From Gammaproteobacteria bacterium (lineage in GTDB: Bacteria; Pseudomonadota; Gammaproteobacteria; DSM-16500): a stretch of 64,000 nucleotides of DNA. The stretch spans positions 186,001-250,000 of the forward strand of contig JARLJO010000060.1 in assembly GCA_031291175.1 (NCBI GenBank). The letters are read 5' to 3'. The translations under genes and the position numbers were made by a program. Every line of letters begins with the position of its first letter. Position 1 is the stretch's first letter. Shown here one piece after another: positions 7,734 to 17,385 of this stretch. Under the pieces are notes generated by a model. The model was given only the letters and a program-made list of their open reading frames with translations, was not told where the DNA came from and did not search any database.

Positions 7734-8954
7734 TTGTCATTGACCGATATCAAAGTTCGCAGCCTGAAAGGGCGAGATAGACAGTACAAAGTCGCTGATG
7801 GTAGAGGCTTATTTCTTGTCATTACCCCCACAGGTTCGAAGTATTGGCGTTTTAGATATCGCATCGCAGATCGTGAAAAATCGTTAGCCATCGGAATCTA
7901 TCCAGACATCTCTTTGGCAGACGCTCGTGACAAAGCCCATGAAGCCCGCAAACTGTTAGCCAATGACAAAGATCCAGGCGCTGAAAAGCAGAGTAAGAAA
8001 CGCGCCATAAAATTAGCAGCACAAAACACATTTGAAATGGTTGCTCGCGAATGGTATCAAAAGAATTCTGCACAATGGGTTGATAGTCATGGTGATAGAA
8101 TTATTCGGCGTCTTGAAAAAGATGTTTTTCCTTGGATTGGCAAACGCCCTATTACTGAAATATCAGCACCTGAAATATTAAGTGTGCTACAACGCATCGA
8201 AAACAGAGGTGCGATAGAAACAGCTCATAGAACTCACCAGAATTTCGGCCAAATTTTTCGTTATGCCATTGCAGCCGGATATGCTGAGAACGATCCATCT
8301 CCTCATTTGCGAGGCGCTTTAAAACCCGTCCAACAACGTCACCATGCCAGCATCACCGATCCTAAAGCTATTGGTGATCTCTTACGTGCAATTAATTCTT
8401 ATGAAGGCTTCTTCGTCACTAAATGTGCGCTGCGACTTGCCCCACTCTTTTTCGTTAGACCTGGCGAACTACGCAAAGCTGAGTGGTCTGAGTTTGACCT
8501 TGAAAATGCTGAGTGGAGAATTCCAGCATCTAAAATGAAAATGCGCTCAATACACATTGTACCGATTTGTACTCAAGCTATTACCATACTACGTGAACTG
8601 CACGTCCTGACTGGCGAAGGCAAATATGTTTTCCCAGGAGTCCGCACCCCCAAACGTCCTATGTCAGAAAATACCGTTACAGGCGCTCTTCGTCGTCTTG
8701 GTTATACCTCCGATGAAATGACTGGCCACGGCTTTCGTTCAATGGCTTGCACAATCCTCAACGAACAAGGCTGGAATCGTGATGCAATTGAAAGACAGCT
8801 CGCACATGCAGAACGTAACAACATTCGCGCTGCTTACAATTATGCAGAGTATCTTCCCGAACGCAGAAAGATGATGCAAGAGTGGGCAAATTATTTAGAT
8901 TCACTTGTCTCAGGCAATTTGATTTTGGGGAAATTTGAACAAGTTGTAGCTTAA
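7734..8954 (+). CDS. int: tyrosine recombinase / integrase of the genomic island (P4-like)
   Basis: This integrase would insert and excise the island at the tmRNA 3' end. The N-terminal arm-binding domain (DUF4102-like) shows LTDIKVRSLKGRDRQYKVADGRGL and SLADARDKAHEARKLLANDKDP. The core SAM-like domain follows, then the catalytic domain with FVRPGELRKAEW (first Arg), the HGFRS box, the LAH histidine and a C-terminal Tyr in YNYAEYL. A GGAG site at 7721-7724 points to a TTG start at 7734; a TTG at 7719 is also open. At roughly 407 residues it has normal length and looks functional. Confidence 0.92.
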   Translation: MSLTDIKVRSLKGRDRQYKVADGRGLFLVITPTGSKYWRFRYRIADREKSLAIGIYPDISLADARDKAHEARKLLANDKDPGAEKQSKKRAIKLAAQNTFEMVAREWYQKNSAQWVDSHGDRIIRRLEKDVFPWIGKRPITEISAPEILSVLQRIENRGAIETAHRTHQNFGQIFRYAIAAGYAENDPSPHLRGALKPVQQRHHASITDPKAIGDLLRAINSYEGFFVTKCALRLAPLFFVRPGELRKAEWSEFDLENAEWRIPASKMKMRSIHIVPICTQAITILRELHVLTGEGKYVFPGVRTPKRPMSENTVTGALRRLGYTSDEMTGHGFRSMACTILNEQGWNRDAIERQLAHAERNNIRAAYNYAEYLPERRKMMQEWANYLDSLVSGNLILGKFEQVVA

Positions 8955-8983
8955 CGTTAGACCATCAAACAAGGAAAATTTAG

Positions 8984-9526
8984 ATGAGAGATAAAAACAA
9001 AGTTACTGAATCATTATTATGGGAAAATCTTCAAAACTGTATTAACCGTGTAGAAAAAGGCGAAACTTTTGAAGGTAGAGATGTCCTTCATTCAATTGCT
9101 GAAGTCCTATCAAGCGAAAAAATAAGTTCGATAACTGGAAAGCCCCTTGAAATCCCAAATTATGTCAGAGATTACTTATCACGGTGCCTTTTAAGAATAG
9201 TTGCCGGAGAAAATGCTAACCATGCATTGGGCTTAACAAAACCTGGAAGGCCGTCAAAAATTGGCTACAGACAAAAACGCCTTGTCGCACATCTTGTTTA
9301 TGAGTTACACGATGAACAAGGAGTACCCGTCAGAGAAGCCTGCGAAAGTGCTGTGGAAATGATAAATGAAATTGCAAAAAATATTGATCAGTATCCTGCA
9401 TGGAAAAAAATTATTAGCGAAACTACCGGTGACAACGAGAAGAAAGCTTTAGAAGAACAAATACAACGATGGTATTACGATCACAAAGAAGAGCTTCAAC
9501 AAATTTATGAAAAAGCAGAGTTGTAG
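8984..9526 (+). CDS. hypothetical island protein downstream of the integrase
   Basis: I do not recognise this 180-residue protein. It is hydrophilic and mostly helical, with no signal peptide or membrane segment. A basic stretch (TKPGRPSKIGYRQKR, about residues 85-100) could contact DNA. The C-terminal third is charged and may form a coiled coil (EEQIQRWYYDHKEELQQIYEKAEL region). It has an AAGGA ribosome site 30 bases after int and probably belongs to the same transcript. A regulatory or DNA-binding role is possible but unproven. Confidence 0.6.
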   Translation: MRDKNKVTESLLWENLQNCINRVEKGETFEGRDVLHSIAEVLSSEKISSITGKPLEIPNYVRDYLSRCLLRIVAGENANHALGLTKPGRPSKIGYRQKRLVAHLVYELHDEQGVPVREACESAVEMINEIAKNIDQYPAWKKIISETTGDNEKKALEEQIQRWYYDHKEELQQIYEKAEL

Positions 9527-9641
9527 CAGCCTTAGAAAGTAATCAGCCTGTCTACAAAACCCCCTAGGGTTTTGCACATGTCATTCAAATAGTACCTCTT
9601 TAGAATTAGCTGTATTCAACAACTAACCAAGAGGTACAAGT

Positions 9642-9854
9642 ATGTCTATCAAAGGTATAAGACTTCCCAAGGTCTTAGAAATCACCGGCGCTTCACGTTC
9701 ATGGCTTTATCAAGAAATTGCGGCGAATCGCTTTCCCCAACCCGTTCTCCTTGGCAAAAGATCAGTGATATGGGTCGAACAAGAAATTTTTGATTATTTG
9801 GAAGAGCGCGTTAAACAAAGTCGTCATGCCCTCCAAACTCAGGGGAGGAAGTGA
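9642..9854 (+). CDS. AlpA family excisionase/regulator
   Basis: The 70-residue protein is a MerR-like winged-helix AlpA-type regulator. In P4-like elements AlpA stimulates integrase expression or excision. The helix-turn-helix reads LPKVLEITGASRSWLYQEIAANRFPQPVLLGKRSVIWVEQEI, the usual AlpA pattern. An AGAGG site precedes the ATG. The stop at 9854 lies one base before the start of the next gene, so AlpA and the ATPase are translationally linked. It lies on the same strand as int, about 700 bases downstream. Confidence 0.85.
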   Translation: MSIKGIRLPKVLEITGASRSWLYQEIAANRFPQPVLLGKRSVIWVEQEIFDYLEERVKQSRHALQTQGRK

Positions 9855-9855
9855 C

Positions 9856-10989
9856 ATGAAGAAAACCACCAAACCAACCAGCTCTCGAACTGTTTCCGCA
9901 GTGAGAGCTGGCATATCATCTAAATCCACACACCAAAATATTATCATACATCGGCAAGCATCTGAAATTGAAATGAAGAAAATTAATTGGCTTTGGCCTG
10001 ATCGTATTGCACGCGGGAAAATCACTATGCTTTCTGGTAATCCAGGTCTTGGAAAGTCACAACTTATCGCGTACATAACAGGAGTCATTACAAATAGTGG
10101 TACTTTTGCTGATAAAACAGAGTGCATCGGCGGAAATGTAATTATTCTCAGCGCAGAAGATGATGCGGCAGACACCATAGTTCCACGCTTAAAAGCTGCA
10201 AATGCAAATTTAACTAAAGTAAGTATTATTGAGTCAGTACAGAAGAACAACAAACAAGACCAACAATTTAACTTAAGCACAGATATCTCTGCATTAGAAA
10301 AGTTTCTTCTAACATATGGAGATGTAGCAGCAATTTTTATCGATCCAATTTCTGCATACTTAGGGGACATTGATGATCATAAAAACGGTCAAGTGCGATC
10401 TGTTTTAAGCCCACTTTCAAAATTAGCTGAGAAATACCAAGTTGCAATCATCTGCATCTCACACCACAACAAAAGTGGCTCACCTGAAGCCTTATTGCGT
10501 GTGCTGGGCAGCATTGGTTTTGTCGCAGCAGCGAGAGCTGCGTTTGCCGTTATGAAAGATCCTGACGACGAAAATAGGCGTTATTTTCTGCCTCTAAAAA
10601 ACAATATTGGCAATGATAAAACTGGGCTTGTATTTTATATTGAGCCAGTTCTTGTAGATGATGCGATTGAAACATCAAGAATCCAATGGGTAGATGGTGC
10701 AATCACAAAAACTGCCGATGAAATCCTTCGGCTTCAAGCAAATCCGCCCAAAAAAACTGCTCGCGACGAAGCAAAAGAAATGATGAAAGAACTACTATCA
10801 ACTGGTTCCAAGAACTCAGCCGATGTCATCAGCATGATACAAGACGCCGGTTATTCTTTACGAACCATTGAACGAGTAAAAGCTGATCTCGGCGTGATAT
10901 CTAAAAAAATTGGATTTGAAGAAGGATGGCTCTGGCATTTACCCAAAAATCCATCCAATGAACACGAAGACCGCCAAGATAGTCACTAA
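9856..10989 (+). CDS. RepA-like AAA ATPase / hexameric helicase family protein
   Basis: This is a P-loop ATPase of the RepA (RSF1010-type) or AAA_25 family, found in plasmids, phages and satellite islands, where it acts as replicative helicase or primase partner. Walker A is SGNPGLGKSQL, Walker B is AIFIDPISAYLGD, and a CISHHNKSG sensor segment follows. The start at 9856 follows a strong GGGGAGGAA site and gives about 378 residues; a longer frame from 9790 overlaps alpA and is less likely. The C-terminal part (TGSKNSADVISMIQDAGYS) looks like a winged helix. It suggests that the island can, or once could, replicate. Confidence 0.82.
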   Translation: MKKTTKPTSSRTVSAVRAGISSKSTHQNIIIHRQASEIEMKKINWLWPDRIARGKITMLSGNPGLGKSQLIAYITGVITNSGTFADKTECIGGNVIILSAEDDAADTIVPRLKAANANLTKVSIIESVQKNNKQDQQFNLSTDISALEKFLLTYGDVAAIFIDPISAYLGDIDDHKNGQVRSVLSPLSKLAEKYQVAIICISHHNKSGSPEALLRVLGSIGFVAAARAAFAVMKDPDDENRRYFLPLKNNIGNDKTGLVFYIEPVLVDDAIETSRIQWVDGAITKTADEILRLQANPPKKTARDEAKEMMKELLSTGSKNSADVISMIQDAGYSLRTIERVKADLGVISKKIGFEEGWLWHLPKNPSNEHEDRQDSH

Positions 10990-11053
10990 TAACTTTGGCG
11001 GCCTTCGATGATATTTGATTGTTATTTATTGTTAAAAACAATGGGAGATTAAA

Positions 11054-11491
11054 ATGCCATTCCAACAAGGCTCCAGTGGCAATGCCCGAGGTAGGCCAGT
11101 CAACACTGGTCATCGTCAAAAATTATTTAACACATTAGTGCTACCTCATAAAGAAAAGCTCATTAATCAAGCCATTGAAATGGCTTTAAATGGTAACGAA
11201 GCCATGCTCAAGCTTTTTCTTGAGAGAATGCTACCTGCAAAACCAATCGACGACACACTTGATGTAAGTCTTCCTAATAAAGACTTTACTCAAGCCGACA
11301 CATTACTTGAAGTGGGCGCTGATTTGATAAGGGCTATTTCAAACAATGAAATCACCCCCGAGCAAGGTAAAGTATTTCTAGATGTAATATCAGCTCAACG
11401 TAAAAACATTGAAGCTAGCGTGCTAACCGAACGAGTCACTGAAATTGAATTTTTACTTAACCTTAGAAAACAGGAGAAAAAACATGCTTAA
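11054..11491 (+). CDS. DUF5681-like island protein
   Basis: The 145-residue protein begins with the motif FQQGSSGNARGRPVNTGHRQK, the hallmark of DUF5681 proteins (FxPGxSGNPxGRP), which often sit in phages next to terminase genes. The rest is helical (MALNGNEAMLKLFLERMLPAKPID). Its molecular role is unknown; a small-terminase-like DNA-binding role has been suggested by gene context for the family. It has a GGGAG ribosome site and ends 7 bases past the start of the next gene, consistent with coupled expression. Confidence 0.7.
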   Translation: MPFQQGSSGNARGRPVNTGHRQKLFNTLVLPHKEKLINQAIEMALNGNEAMLKLFLERMLPAKPIDDTLDVSLPNKDFTQADTLLEVGADLIRAISNNEITPEQGKVFLDVISAQRKNIEASVLTERVTEIEFLLNLRKQEKKHA

Positions 11492-12035
11492 TATTACTGA
11501 TAAAAACTACAGTCAACTCACCGCCAAAGAACGTGTGAATTTAGCTCTTGCCGCATTCTCTCGTGGTGACGAAAATGAAATTTCACGTCTAAAAAGAACA
11601 TGTCCACGCAAACACTATACGATGATAGATGCTGAATATATTGGATCAATCGAGGGGTTAGTCTGGGTTGTCACTCAATTTTCAGAAATGTGTGACTTCA
11701 GTTACAACAAAATTATTTTGTGCGAAGCATATATTGCAATGTTTACTTTTTTAAACGAATATCCTCAACATGAGAATGATGATAATTTAGAAAAATTTTG
11801 CAATGCAAAAACAGAACACGTTTCTAATTTAAAATCTGTTTATCAAGCATTGTCTGAATTTTGCTGTGAAAATAAATTAAATTACGATCATGTTATTGAA
11901 TGGCTAAAAATATCACCAGAATTAGCCTCTCAATACGATGAGTATTTAAGGCTTGAAGTAGACTCTACTAGAGAATTTACGGATTATGTAAAACAGAAAT
12001 TGTTTTACATTTGGCAACGGTATACACCGAATTAA
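11484..12035 (+). CDS. hypothetical island protein
   Basis: I do not recognise this protein of about 183 residues. The start at 11484 is chosen because it follows AGGAG at the right distance; an upstream frame from 11445 only overlaps the previous gene. It is acidic and helical with several cysteines, no signal peptide and no membrane segment. It closes the plus-strand int-alpA-repA module; the next gene points the other way, with only six bases between the stop codons. Its position suggests an accessory role in the mobile module. Confidence 0.55.
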   Translation: MLNITDKNYSQLTAKERVNLALAAFSRGDENEISRLKRTCPRKHYTMIDAEYIGSIEGLVWVVTQFSEMCDFSYNKIILCEAYIAMFTFLNEYPQHENDDNLEKFCNAKTEHVSNLKSVYQALSEFCCENKLNYDHVIEWLKISPELASQYDEYLRLEVDSTREFTDYVKQKLFYIWQRYTPN

Positions 12036-12041
12036 ATATAC

Positions 12042-12815
12042 TTATTTAGAATCGCCACGAGTAACAATATTATTTAACGCCAATGTATACTGGCAAAAAT
12101 CGCAATCATCTGCATGTGGTGGTATCTCGTTCAAACATAAGCACTCATATGCTTTACGAATAGAAGGTTCCACCCATTCACTACTACCAACATAAGGGAT
12201 TACAGAAATATTGAACAAGAGCTGTTTGTCAAAGCGATGAGGGTCTGTGCGGCCATTGCAATAAACAAAATAGGCAACATCCGAAACGCTGAATCCATTT
12301 TGACGAAAAAGCCATTGATACACCTCGGCCTGCCTCTTATACCCAATCTGCCACTCAGCATCTAGCGAAACCTCCCCCAACTTTGAAGTTGCCTTGTAAT
12401 CAACAATAATCAACTCTTGAGTGACCGTATTAATCCATACATCATCAACACCCCCAGTCACGACAATATTCGTATTAGGAATCTGAAATTGTATGCCGTG
12501 ATGCAAAGAGTCACGCCATTCGTCAAGCTGGGAGTGCAGGAAAGGGATTGCCTCAATACCGTTCTCAATCAACAGAGGATGCGGTTCTTGCCTTTGGCGG
12601 TAATAATCAAATTCCTTTTTCAATAAGGCATCCACAGCGCTATTCAAATTAAACGGATATCCTGGCGGTTGCCCTACACCTAAACGACGATCCATATAGA
12701 AACAACGAGGACATCTAATAAACAAATCAAGCTTGCTGCGGCTGATTTTATAACGCTTAGATGCCGTAGGATCAAAAATATTGCGAGTCCGCTGAGGTTT
12801 ATAGTAAGCCGTCAT
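12042..12815 (-). CDS. PD-(D/E)XK nuclease family protein, Cas4/RecB-like
   Basis: The 257-residue protein has the RecB/Cas4-type nuclease layout. An early cysteine sits in IRCPRCFYMDRR, the core acidic strand is VTGGVDDVWI, the catalytic strand is LIIVDYKAT, motif III is QAEVYQWL, and paired late cysteines follow in CDFCQYTL. These could bind a 4Fe-4S cluster as in Cas4/AddB-type nucleases. No other cas genes or CRISPR repeats are present, so it is not evidence of CRISPR. It is the last gene of the minus-strand restriction cluster, 23 bases after the next nuclease gene, and may belong to the same defence module. Confidence 0.78.
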   Translation of the reverse strand: MTAYYKPQRTRNIFDPTASKRYKISRSKLDLFIRCPRCFYMDRRLGVGQPPGYPFNLNSAVDALLKKEFDYYRQRQEPHPLLIENGIEAIPFLHSQLDEWRDSLHHGIQFQIPNTNIVVTGGVDDVWINTVTQELIIVDYKATSKLGEVSLDAEWQIGYKRQAEVYQWLFRQNGFSVSDVAYFVYCNGRTDPHRFDKQLLFNISVIPYVGSSEWVEPSIRKAYECLCLNEIPPHADDCDFCQYTLALNNIVTRGDSK

Positions 12816-12838
12816 AATACCTGCTCAATAGTTAGCAT

Positions 12839-13762
12839 CTATTTCTTTTCCAATTTAAAATTGATTTTATACGTATAAAATTCAATATTAGGTGCAACAG
12901 CAAGCGCCCTTTTAATTTTCACATCATCTTCAAACGCAATAATTATTCCTCTTACAGATTGATCAGCTTCAGCTAATTCTTCTTTAACGAAACCCATATA
13001 ACGTTGCACTTGCCCAACTACCACATCACTGGCACGCCCTTTTTTTAACTCTATAACAACGATAGTTTTCTTATCCTTGCTCCTTGCGAGAATATCGATT
13101 TGCCCAGTATCGCTTGGATATTGTTGACCGACAATTTCACCCTCATCCTCATAAATATCATATTGTTTGCCAAGCTCGGTTGATTTCCAGTTTTGAACCA
13201 AAAAATCTTCCAAATGCTTTTCAAGAGCAAATTCACTGGGGTTTTCTATTGTTTCATCGGTCGAAATTATTGGCGTTGATCGCATGCCGGATATCAACAC
13301 ATCAATTTCAGCAGCATACTTTGAAATATTGCTTACTGTACCAATTGAACCAGCAGAATTTTTGAGTGATTCGCTCATTTCATCACGTGAAATTACGCGG
13401 GGGAACCAGCGCATAGCACGGCGATGCGGAAGAATTTGATCTTTGTGATATTCATAAGCCCCAGCTACCTCTCCAACGTAATAACCACCTTGTCCATCTG
13501 GGCATAGTACGATATCGCCTTGCTGCACCCCCTTGGCAATCGTCCAGAGCATGCCACAAGCAAGACCCGCTGAAACTTTTGTTTTGTCTGGATGACGCTC
13601 TAAAAGTTGGGGAATAAATTTTTTGCTAAACTCTCGTCTATCTGAGAGATAACTAACAAGATCATTACTTATACCAAAATCAGCACCAATGTAGTTACCC
13701 TCATATGCTTGTTTTGCATAGATACTCTTTTGCCCAAGCATTATGCGATAGTAATTTTTCAC
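12839..13762 (-). CDS. NucS-like PD-(D/E)XK endonuclease domain protein
   Basis: The 307-residue protein has a C-terminal nuclease fold resembling the DUF91/NucS family: a Gln-Ile-Asp strand (TGQIDILAR) followed by the VIELKKGRASD core with the catalytic Glu and Lys, then a QVQRYMGFV motif. The N-terminal half (residues 1-150) contains a beta-rich segment (GDIVLCPDGQGGYYVGEV) like PUA/EVE-type modified-base readers or small restriction accessory domains. It directly follows hsdR (23 bases) on the same strand, so it probably adds to the restriction system. The actual substrate is unknown. Confidence 0.72.
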   Translation of the reverse strand: MKNYYRIMLGQKSIYAKQAYEGNYIGADFGISNDLVSYLSDRREFSKKFIPQLLERHPDKTKVSAGLACGMLWTIAKGVQQGDIVLCPDGQGGYYVGEVAGAYEYHKDQILPHRRAMRWFPRVISRDEMSESLKNSAGSIGTVSNISKYAAEIDVLISGMRSTPIISTDETIENPSEFALEKHLEDFLVQNWKSTELGKQYDIYEDEGEIVGQQYPSDTGQIDILARSKDKKTIVVIELKKGRASDVVVGQVQRYMGFVKEELAEADQSVRGIIIAFEDDVKIKRALAVAPNIEFYTYKINFKLEKK

Positions 13763-13785
13763 TGTTCTACTGCTCCTCTGAAATT

Positions 13786-16700
13786 TTAAGATACAAAGTG
13801 CGTCGCATCTTGGTAATGTTGATACACAAAATTATATACCTCTAACCCTTTACTTTCGCACTCTTGCTCTGAGAAAGTTGGCTCAGGAAGCTCAGAATAT
13901 AAAACGTCAAAAATAGTAGTTTTCACCCCTGCACGTGTTGCTTCCCACTCTCGCCACTCTGACACAAGCTTTTCTTCTTTCAATTTCTTTAGCAAATCCC
14001 GTGCCACAACACGAATCTTATCGACTTCTTTAGGATTTATATTTTCTTTCAATAAAAGATCAAAAATTGCCAACTCTTCTTCGCTTAAGTTTTCTTTAGC
14101 TGCTCGTTGCTCTTCTTCATTTAGGCTTTTTGCCAAATCAATTAAATCATCAAAAACCTGATCAATATCATGAGCACCACTATTGTACTTCTGCAATAAT
14201 GCGCTTAGGCGATCCATAAATTTTGCGCGCATCTTATTGCGCTTAACCATATCAATAATTTTTTCTTCTAACTCCGCTCGCAAGCTTTCTACTTGCATAT
14301 TTTTGTTTTCAATACTTGCAAAAAAATCATGTAATGCATTAGCATCGAGCGCACTTAAATCTTTAATTTTCCTATTAGGAGAAATGACATACTCGCCAGC
14401 TTGAATAGATTTGTCGAGCAGGTCTTCTAAATCTTGCTTTACTTGAGAAACATCAATACTCATCGCACCCACATCGCGTATACGCGAAGCAATCACACGT
14501 ACTGCCGTTACTTCATGATAATAATCATCAGCGGCAGGATCGGGCAGTACTGACTGATAAGCATGCTGAAGATCACTAGCTAAATTTAAAAATGCTTTTT
14601 TCTTCTCTAAATTACCCACAAGAATGTTGGCATAACATTCAAGTAACCGTAACTTCTCTTCATTAGGCGCACTTAGTAGCGCAGACAGATCAACGTTTTC
14701 GCCATTTAAGAATTTTTTTACGGTTTGCAACAAAGTTTCAATTTCACCAACAAGCTCTGCTTTGCTTCGAATTATTTCATCATTTTTAATACCGCTAGAT
14801 GCATAAAGCGCTAATGCACGTTCAATATTTTTAAACACACCGATATAATCTACGATCAAGCCATTCATTTTACCCACAGCCACGCGGTTAGCACGTGCAA
14901 TGGTTTGCATTAAGGTATGATTTTTAAGTGGTTTATCGAGATAAAGTGTCGAGAGGTTAGGAACATCAAAGCCTGTCAGCCACATAGCACAAACAAAAAC
15001 AATGCGTAAATCGCTTTCTGGATCTTTAAACGTCTCCTCCAAACTTGGCTCTTTCTTCTGCATACGAGCACGAAGTGGTTTCATATCGATATCAAATGGC
15101 TCAAGATCGGCAATTTCATTTTGGCCTTGGCTAACAACAACTGCCATATCAACATTTTCATGCTTTTCTAGCTGCGCCTCAATCTTACCCCGCTCTCGCT
15201 CGTCTGTTGTGCGAGAAAGATCCATGCGAAGCTTGCCGATATAGCGTTCCCATTCAGCCTTAACTTTGACATACATACGCACTGCTGTTTTTTTATCAAC
15301 GGAAACTACCATTGCCTTTCCGTTATAGCCACGACCAACAAAATGTTTCACAATATCTCGCGCAATAGTATCAAGACGATCTTCGCGAGTGACTAATTGA
15401 TAAAATGTCGAGAACTCCTGTTCAAGTCGTTCCTCTTCTTCATCGTTCAAATCATAAAAATCCATCACGCTTGCCAAATCTTGTTCTAGTTTTTCATTCA
15501 CATTTTGCAGTCTTGGTACGCGATTTTCGTAGTAAAGCGGCACGGTGGCACCATCTGTAACAGATTGGCCAAAATTATAAATTGAGACATACTCGCCGAA
15601 AGTTTCACGTGTTTTTTCTTCACCTTTAGCCATCAAAGGCGTTCCGGTAAAGCCAATAAATGAGGCATGAGGCAGCGCTTTACGCATGTTTCTTGCCATA
15701 CGATCATATTGAGTGCGATGAGCTTCATCGGTCATTATGATAATGTCATCACGATCTGAGATTGTACTATCAATATTTTGGAATTTTTGAATCGTGGTAA
15801 AGATTTGACGATGATCCTCTGACAGCAACTCGTGCAAATGAGCAATACTTTCAGCGTGAACCTCTTTCTCATACACAGCCCCAACAGTAGCAAAATTCTT
15901 ATAGGCTTGTCGGTCAAGCTCTGTGCGATCAGTCACGATCACAAAAGTAAAATTTCCTTGCAGTTTTCGCAAAACCTTTTGCGACAAGTACACCATTGAA
16001 TATGACTTGCCCGAGCCTTGCGTATGCCAGAAAACACCTAGCTTACCCGCATTGTCTCTACGATTAATTACTTTTTCAAATGCACGATTGACGCCATAAT
16101 ATTGAAAATAACGCGGAACAATTTTTTTTGTTATCGCCTTAGACTCATCAAACAAAATAAAGTTTTCGAAAATATCTAATAACCGTGATTGGTCACAAAC
16201 TCCATTAATCATGGTAGCAAGGTCAGACTTAGAGTCTTCATTTTCACTCGCTACTTTTTTCCAATCATTAAAATATTCATAAGGCGAGGTGAGTGAACCA
16301 AATTTATTTTCAATACCATTTGAAATAATGATTCCCATGTTGTACCAAAATAACTTAGGAATGGTGTCTTTGTAATCACGTAAATTATCTTGGTAGGCGT
16401 CCACTAGGCTTTTATGAGAGGCTTTGAGTTCAAGGAAAATTAATGGAATACCATTAACAAATAGAACTACATCAGGGCGACGAGTATACATGTCGCCCAC
16501 AACCCATAACTGAGAAACACACAAAAAATTATTATTCGCTGGATTATTGAAATCAAAAAATATCACTATTTCAGGTTCGCTTGAACCGTTAGCTTTAACG
16601 ACATTAACAGTTGCACCACCTTTTAGAAGTTTGTAGATTTCGTGATTTGCATTCACAAGAGAAAGATGCGAACGGTCTCGCACAAGCTGATCTATAGCTT

Positions 16701-16914
16701 GATCGATAGCTTCCTCGGGAATAGATGGATTAATCTTAATAAGCACTGGTTTCAAAAATTTCTTGAGAACAACTTCACTACGATGTTCGCGGCCTAATTT
16801 TGCATCTTCGATGTCTGAATATGCATTAATATGGCATATGTTATCATGCCATAATTCTTTAATAAGACTGATGGATGTGAATTCGACTAGACTGGATTCT
16901 GTAAATGGATTCAT
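13786..16914 (-). CDS. hsdR: type I restriction enzyme R subunit
   Basis: HsdR is the ATP-driven translocase and nuclease of type I systems, cutting DNA that lacks the host methylation. The 1042-residue protein has the N-terminal nuclease motif (PDVVLFVNGIPLIFLELKA), Walker A GSGKSYSMVYL, the DEAHRTQYD box, the TGTPLMAKGE motif III and the later helicase block TGFDVPNLSTLYLDKPL ... QTIARANR. All key residues are present, so it should be active. It is separated from hsdS by two accessory genes, unlike compact hsdRMS operons. It shares the strand and likely the transcript with hsdM and hsdS. Confidence 0.94.
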   Translation of the reverse strand: MNPFTESSLVEFTSISLIKELWHDNICHINAYSDIEDAKLGREHRSEVVLKKFLKPVLIKINPSIPEEAIDQAIDQLVRDRSHLSLVNANHEIYKLLKGGATVNVVKANGSSEPEIVIFFDFNNPANNNFLCVSQLWVVGDMYTRRPDVVLFVNGIPLIFLELKASHKSLVDAYQDNLRDYKDTIPKLFWYNMGIIISNGIENKFGSLTSPYEYFNDWKKVASENEDSKSDLATMINGVCDQSRLLDIFENFILFDESKAITKKIVPRYFQYYGVNRAFEKVINRRDNAGKLGVFWHTQGSGKSYSMVYLSQKVLRKLQGNFTFVIVTDRTELDRQAYKNFATVGAVYEKEVHAESIAHLHELLSEDHRQIFTTIQKFQNIDSTISDRDDIIIMTDEAHRTQYDRMARNMRKALPHASFIGFTGTPLMAKGEEKTRETFGEYVSIYNFGQSVTDGATVPLYYENRVPRLQNVNEKLEQDLASVMDFYDLNDEEEERLEQEFSTFYQLVTREDRLDTIARDIVKHFVGRGYNGKAMVVSVDKKTAVRMYVKVKAEWERYIGKLRMDLSRTTDERERGKIEAQLEKHENVDMAVVVSQGQNEIADLEPFDIDMKPLRARMQKKEPSLEETFKDPESDLRIVFVCAMWLTGFDVPNLSTLYLDKPLKNHTLMQTIARANRVAVGKMNGLIVDYIGVFKNIERALALYASSGIKNDEIIRSKAELVGEIETLLQTVKKFLNGENVDLSALLSAPNEEKLRLLECYANILVGNLEKKKAFLNLASDLQHAYQSVLPDPAADDYYHEVTAVRVIASRIRDVGAMSIDVSQVKQDLEDLLDKSIQAGEYVISPNRKIKDLSALDANALHDFFASIENKNMQVESLRAELEEKIIDMVKRNKMRAKFMDRLSALLQKYNSGAHDIDQVFDDLIDLAKSLNEEEQRAAKENLSEEELAIFDLLLKENINPKEVDKIRVVARDLLKKLKEEKLVSEWREWEATRAGVKTTIFDVLYSELPEPTFSEQECESKGLEVYNFVYQHYQDATHFVS

Positions 16915-16915
16915 G

Positions 16916-17380
16916 TTATTTCTCGATCGCTTGAATTTCAGAATGATTTTTATGCAAATTATTAAATAAGCTAACAGACAAGCTTGAAATTGAAATAAGT
17001 AATGAAAGCACAGAAAAAATAACTACAAAGTTTTTATTAAATATACTTGTTAACTTGCCTAACTTCCCTAACAGTCGAAAACGATAATAATCTTGGAAAA
17101 ATTTCTCGCCCTCGTCTGTGACATAAAGAAATGTCACATTCTTTGACTCGCCAATATACCCGCCATGAATCAAATATTGCTTTGCCAGATTTATATCATA
17201 TTCCTTATAATTAAATTCATTAATTAGCGCATCTTTTAATATTAATGAATAATTATTACGATATCTATCGCCCTCATTTTCCTGATTTTGTTTAACATGC
17301 ATGAGGAAATTTATATAAATTCCTTTGGCATAAAAACCATAAAATATTTGTTTTATTTTCTCTATTACCTTCATTTTCAC
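16916..17380 (-). CDS. hypothetical protein with winged-helix-like body and C-terminal membrane segment
   Basis: I do not recognise this 154-residue protein. The middle (ILKDALINEFNYKEYDINLAKQYLIHGGYI ... VTFLYVTDEGEKFF) has the feel of a winged helix. A single strong membrane segment (FVVIFSVLSLLISISSLSVSL) near residues 122-142 anchors the C-terminus. It sits directly between the OLD-like ATPase gene (5 bases) and hsdR (1 base), so it is co-expressed with the restriction genes. A membrane-tethered accessory or effector part of a defence pair with the ATPase is possible, but this is inference. Confidence 0.55.
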   Translation of the reverse strand: MKMKVIEKIKQIFYGFYAKGIYINFLMHVKQNQENEGDRYRNNYSLILKDALINEFNYKEYDINLAKQYLIHGGYIGESKNVTFLYVTDEGEKFFQDYYRFRLLGKLGKLTSIFNKNFVVIFSVLSLLISISSLSVSLFNNLHKNHSEIQAIEK

Positions 17381-17385
17381 CCTTC

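Noticed and set aside
7484-7891. Minus-strand 135-residue frame across the tmRNA 3' end and integrase start
   Set aside because: It is antisense to tmRNA and the integrase gene, and the sequence shows no family features.
9762-10370. Minus-strand 202-residue frame opposite repA
   Set aside because: Long but antisense to a well supported ATPase gene, with low-complexity Phe/Ser content and no start signal.
12042-12815. Cas4-like nuclease as evidence for CRISPR
   Set aside because: No cas1, cas2 or direct-repeat array is in the window; the gene belongs to the restriction operon.
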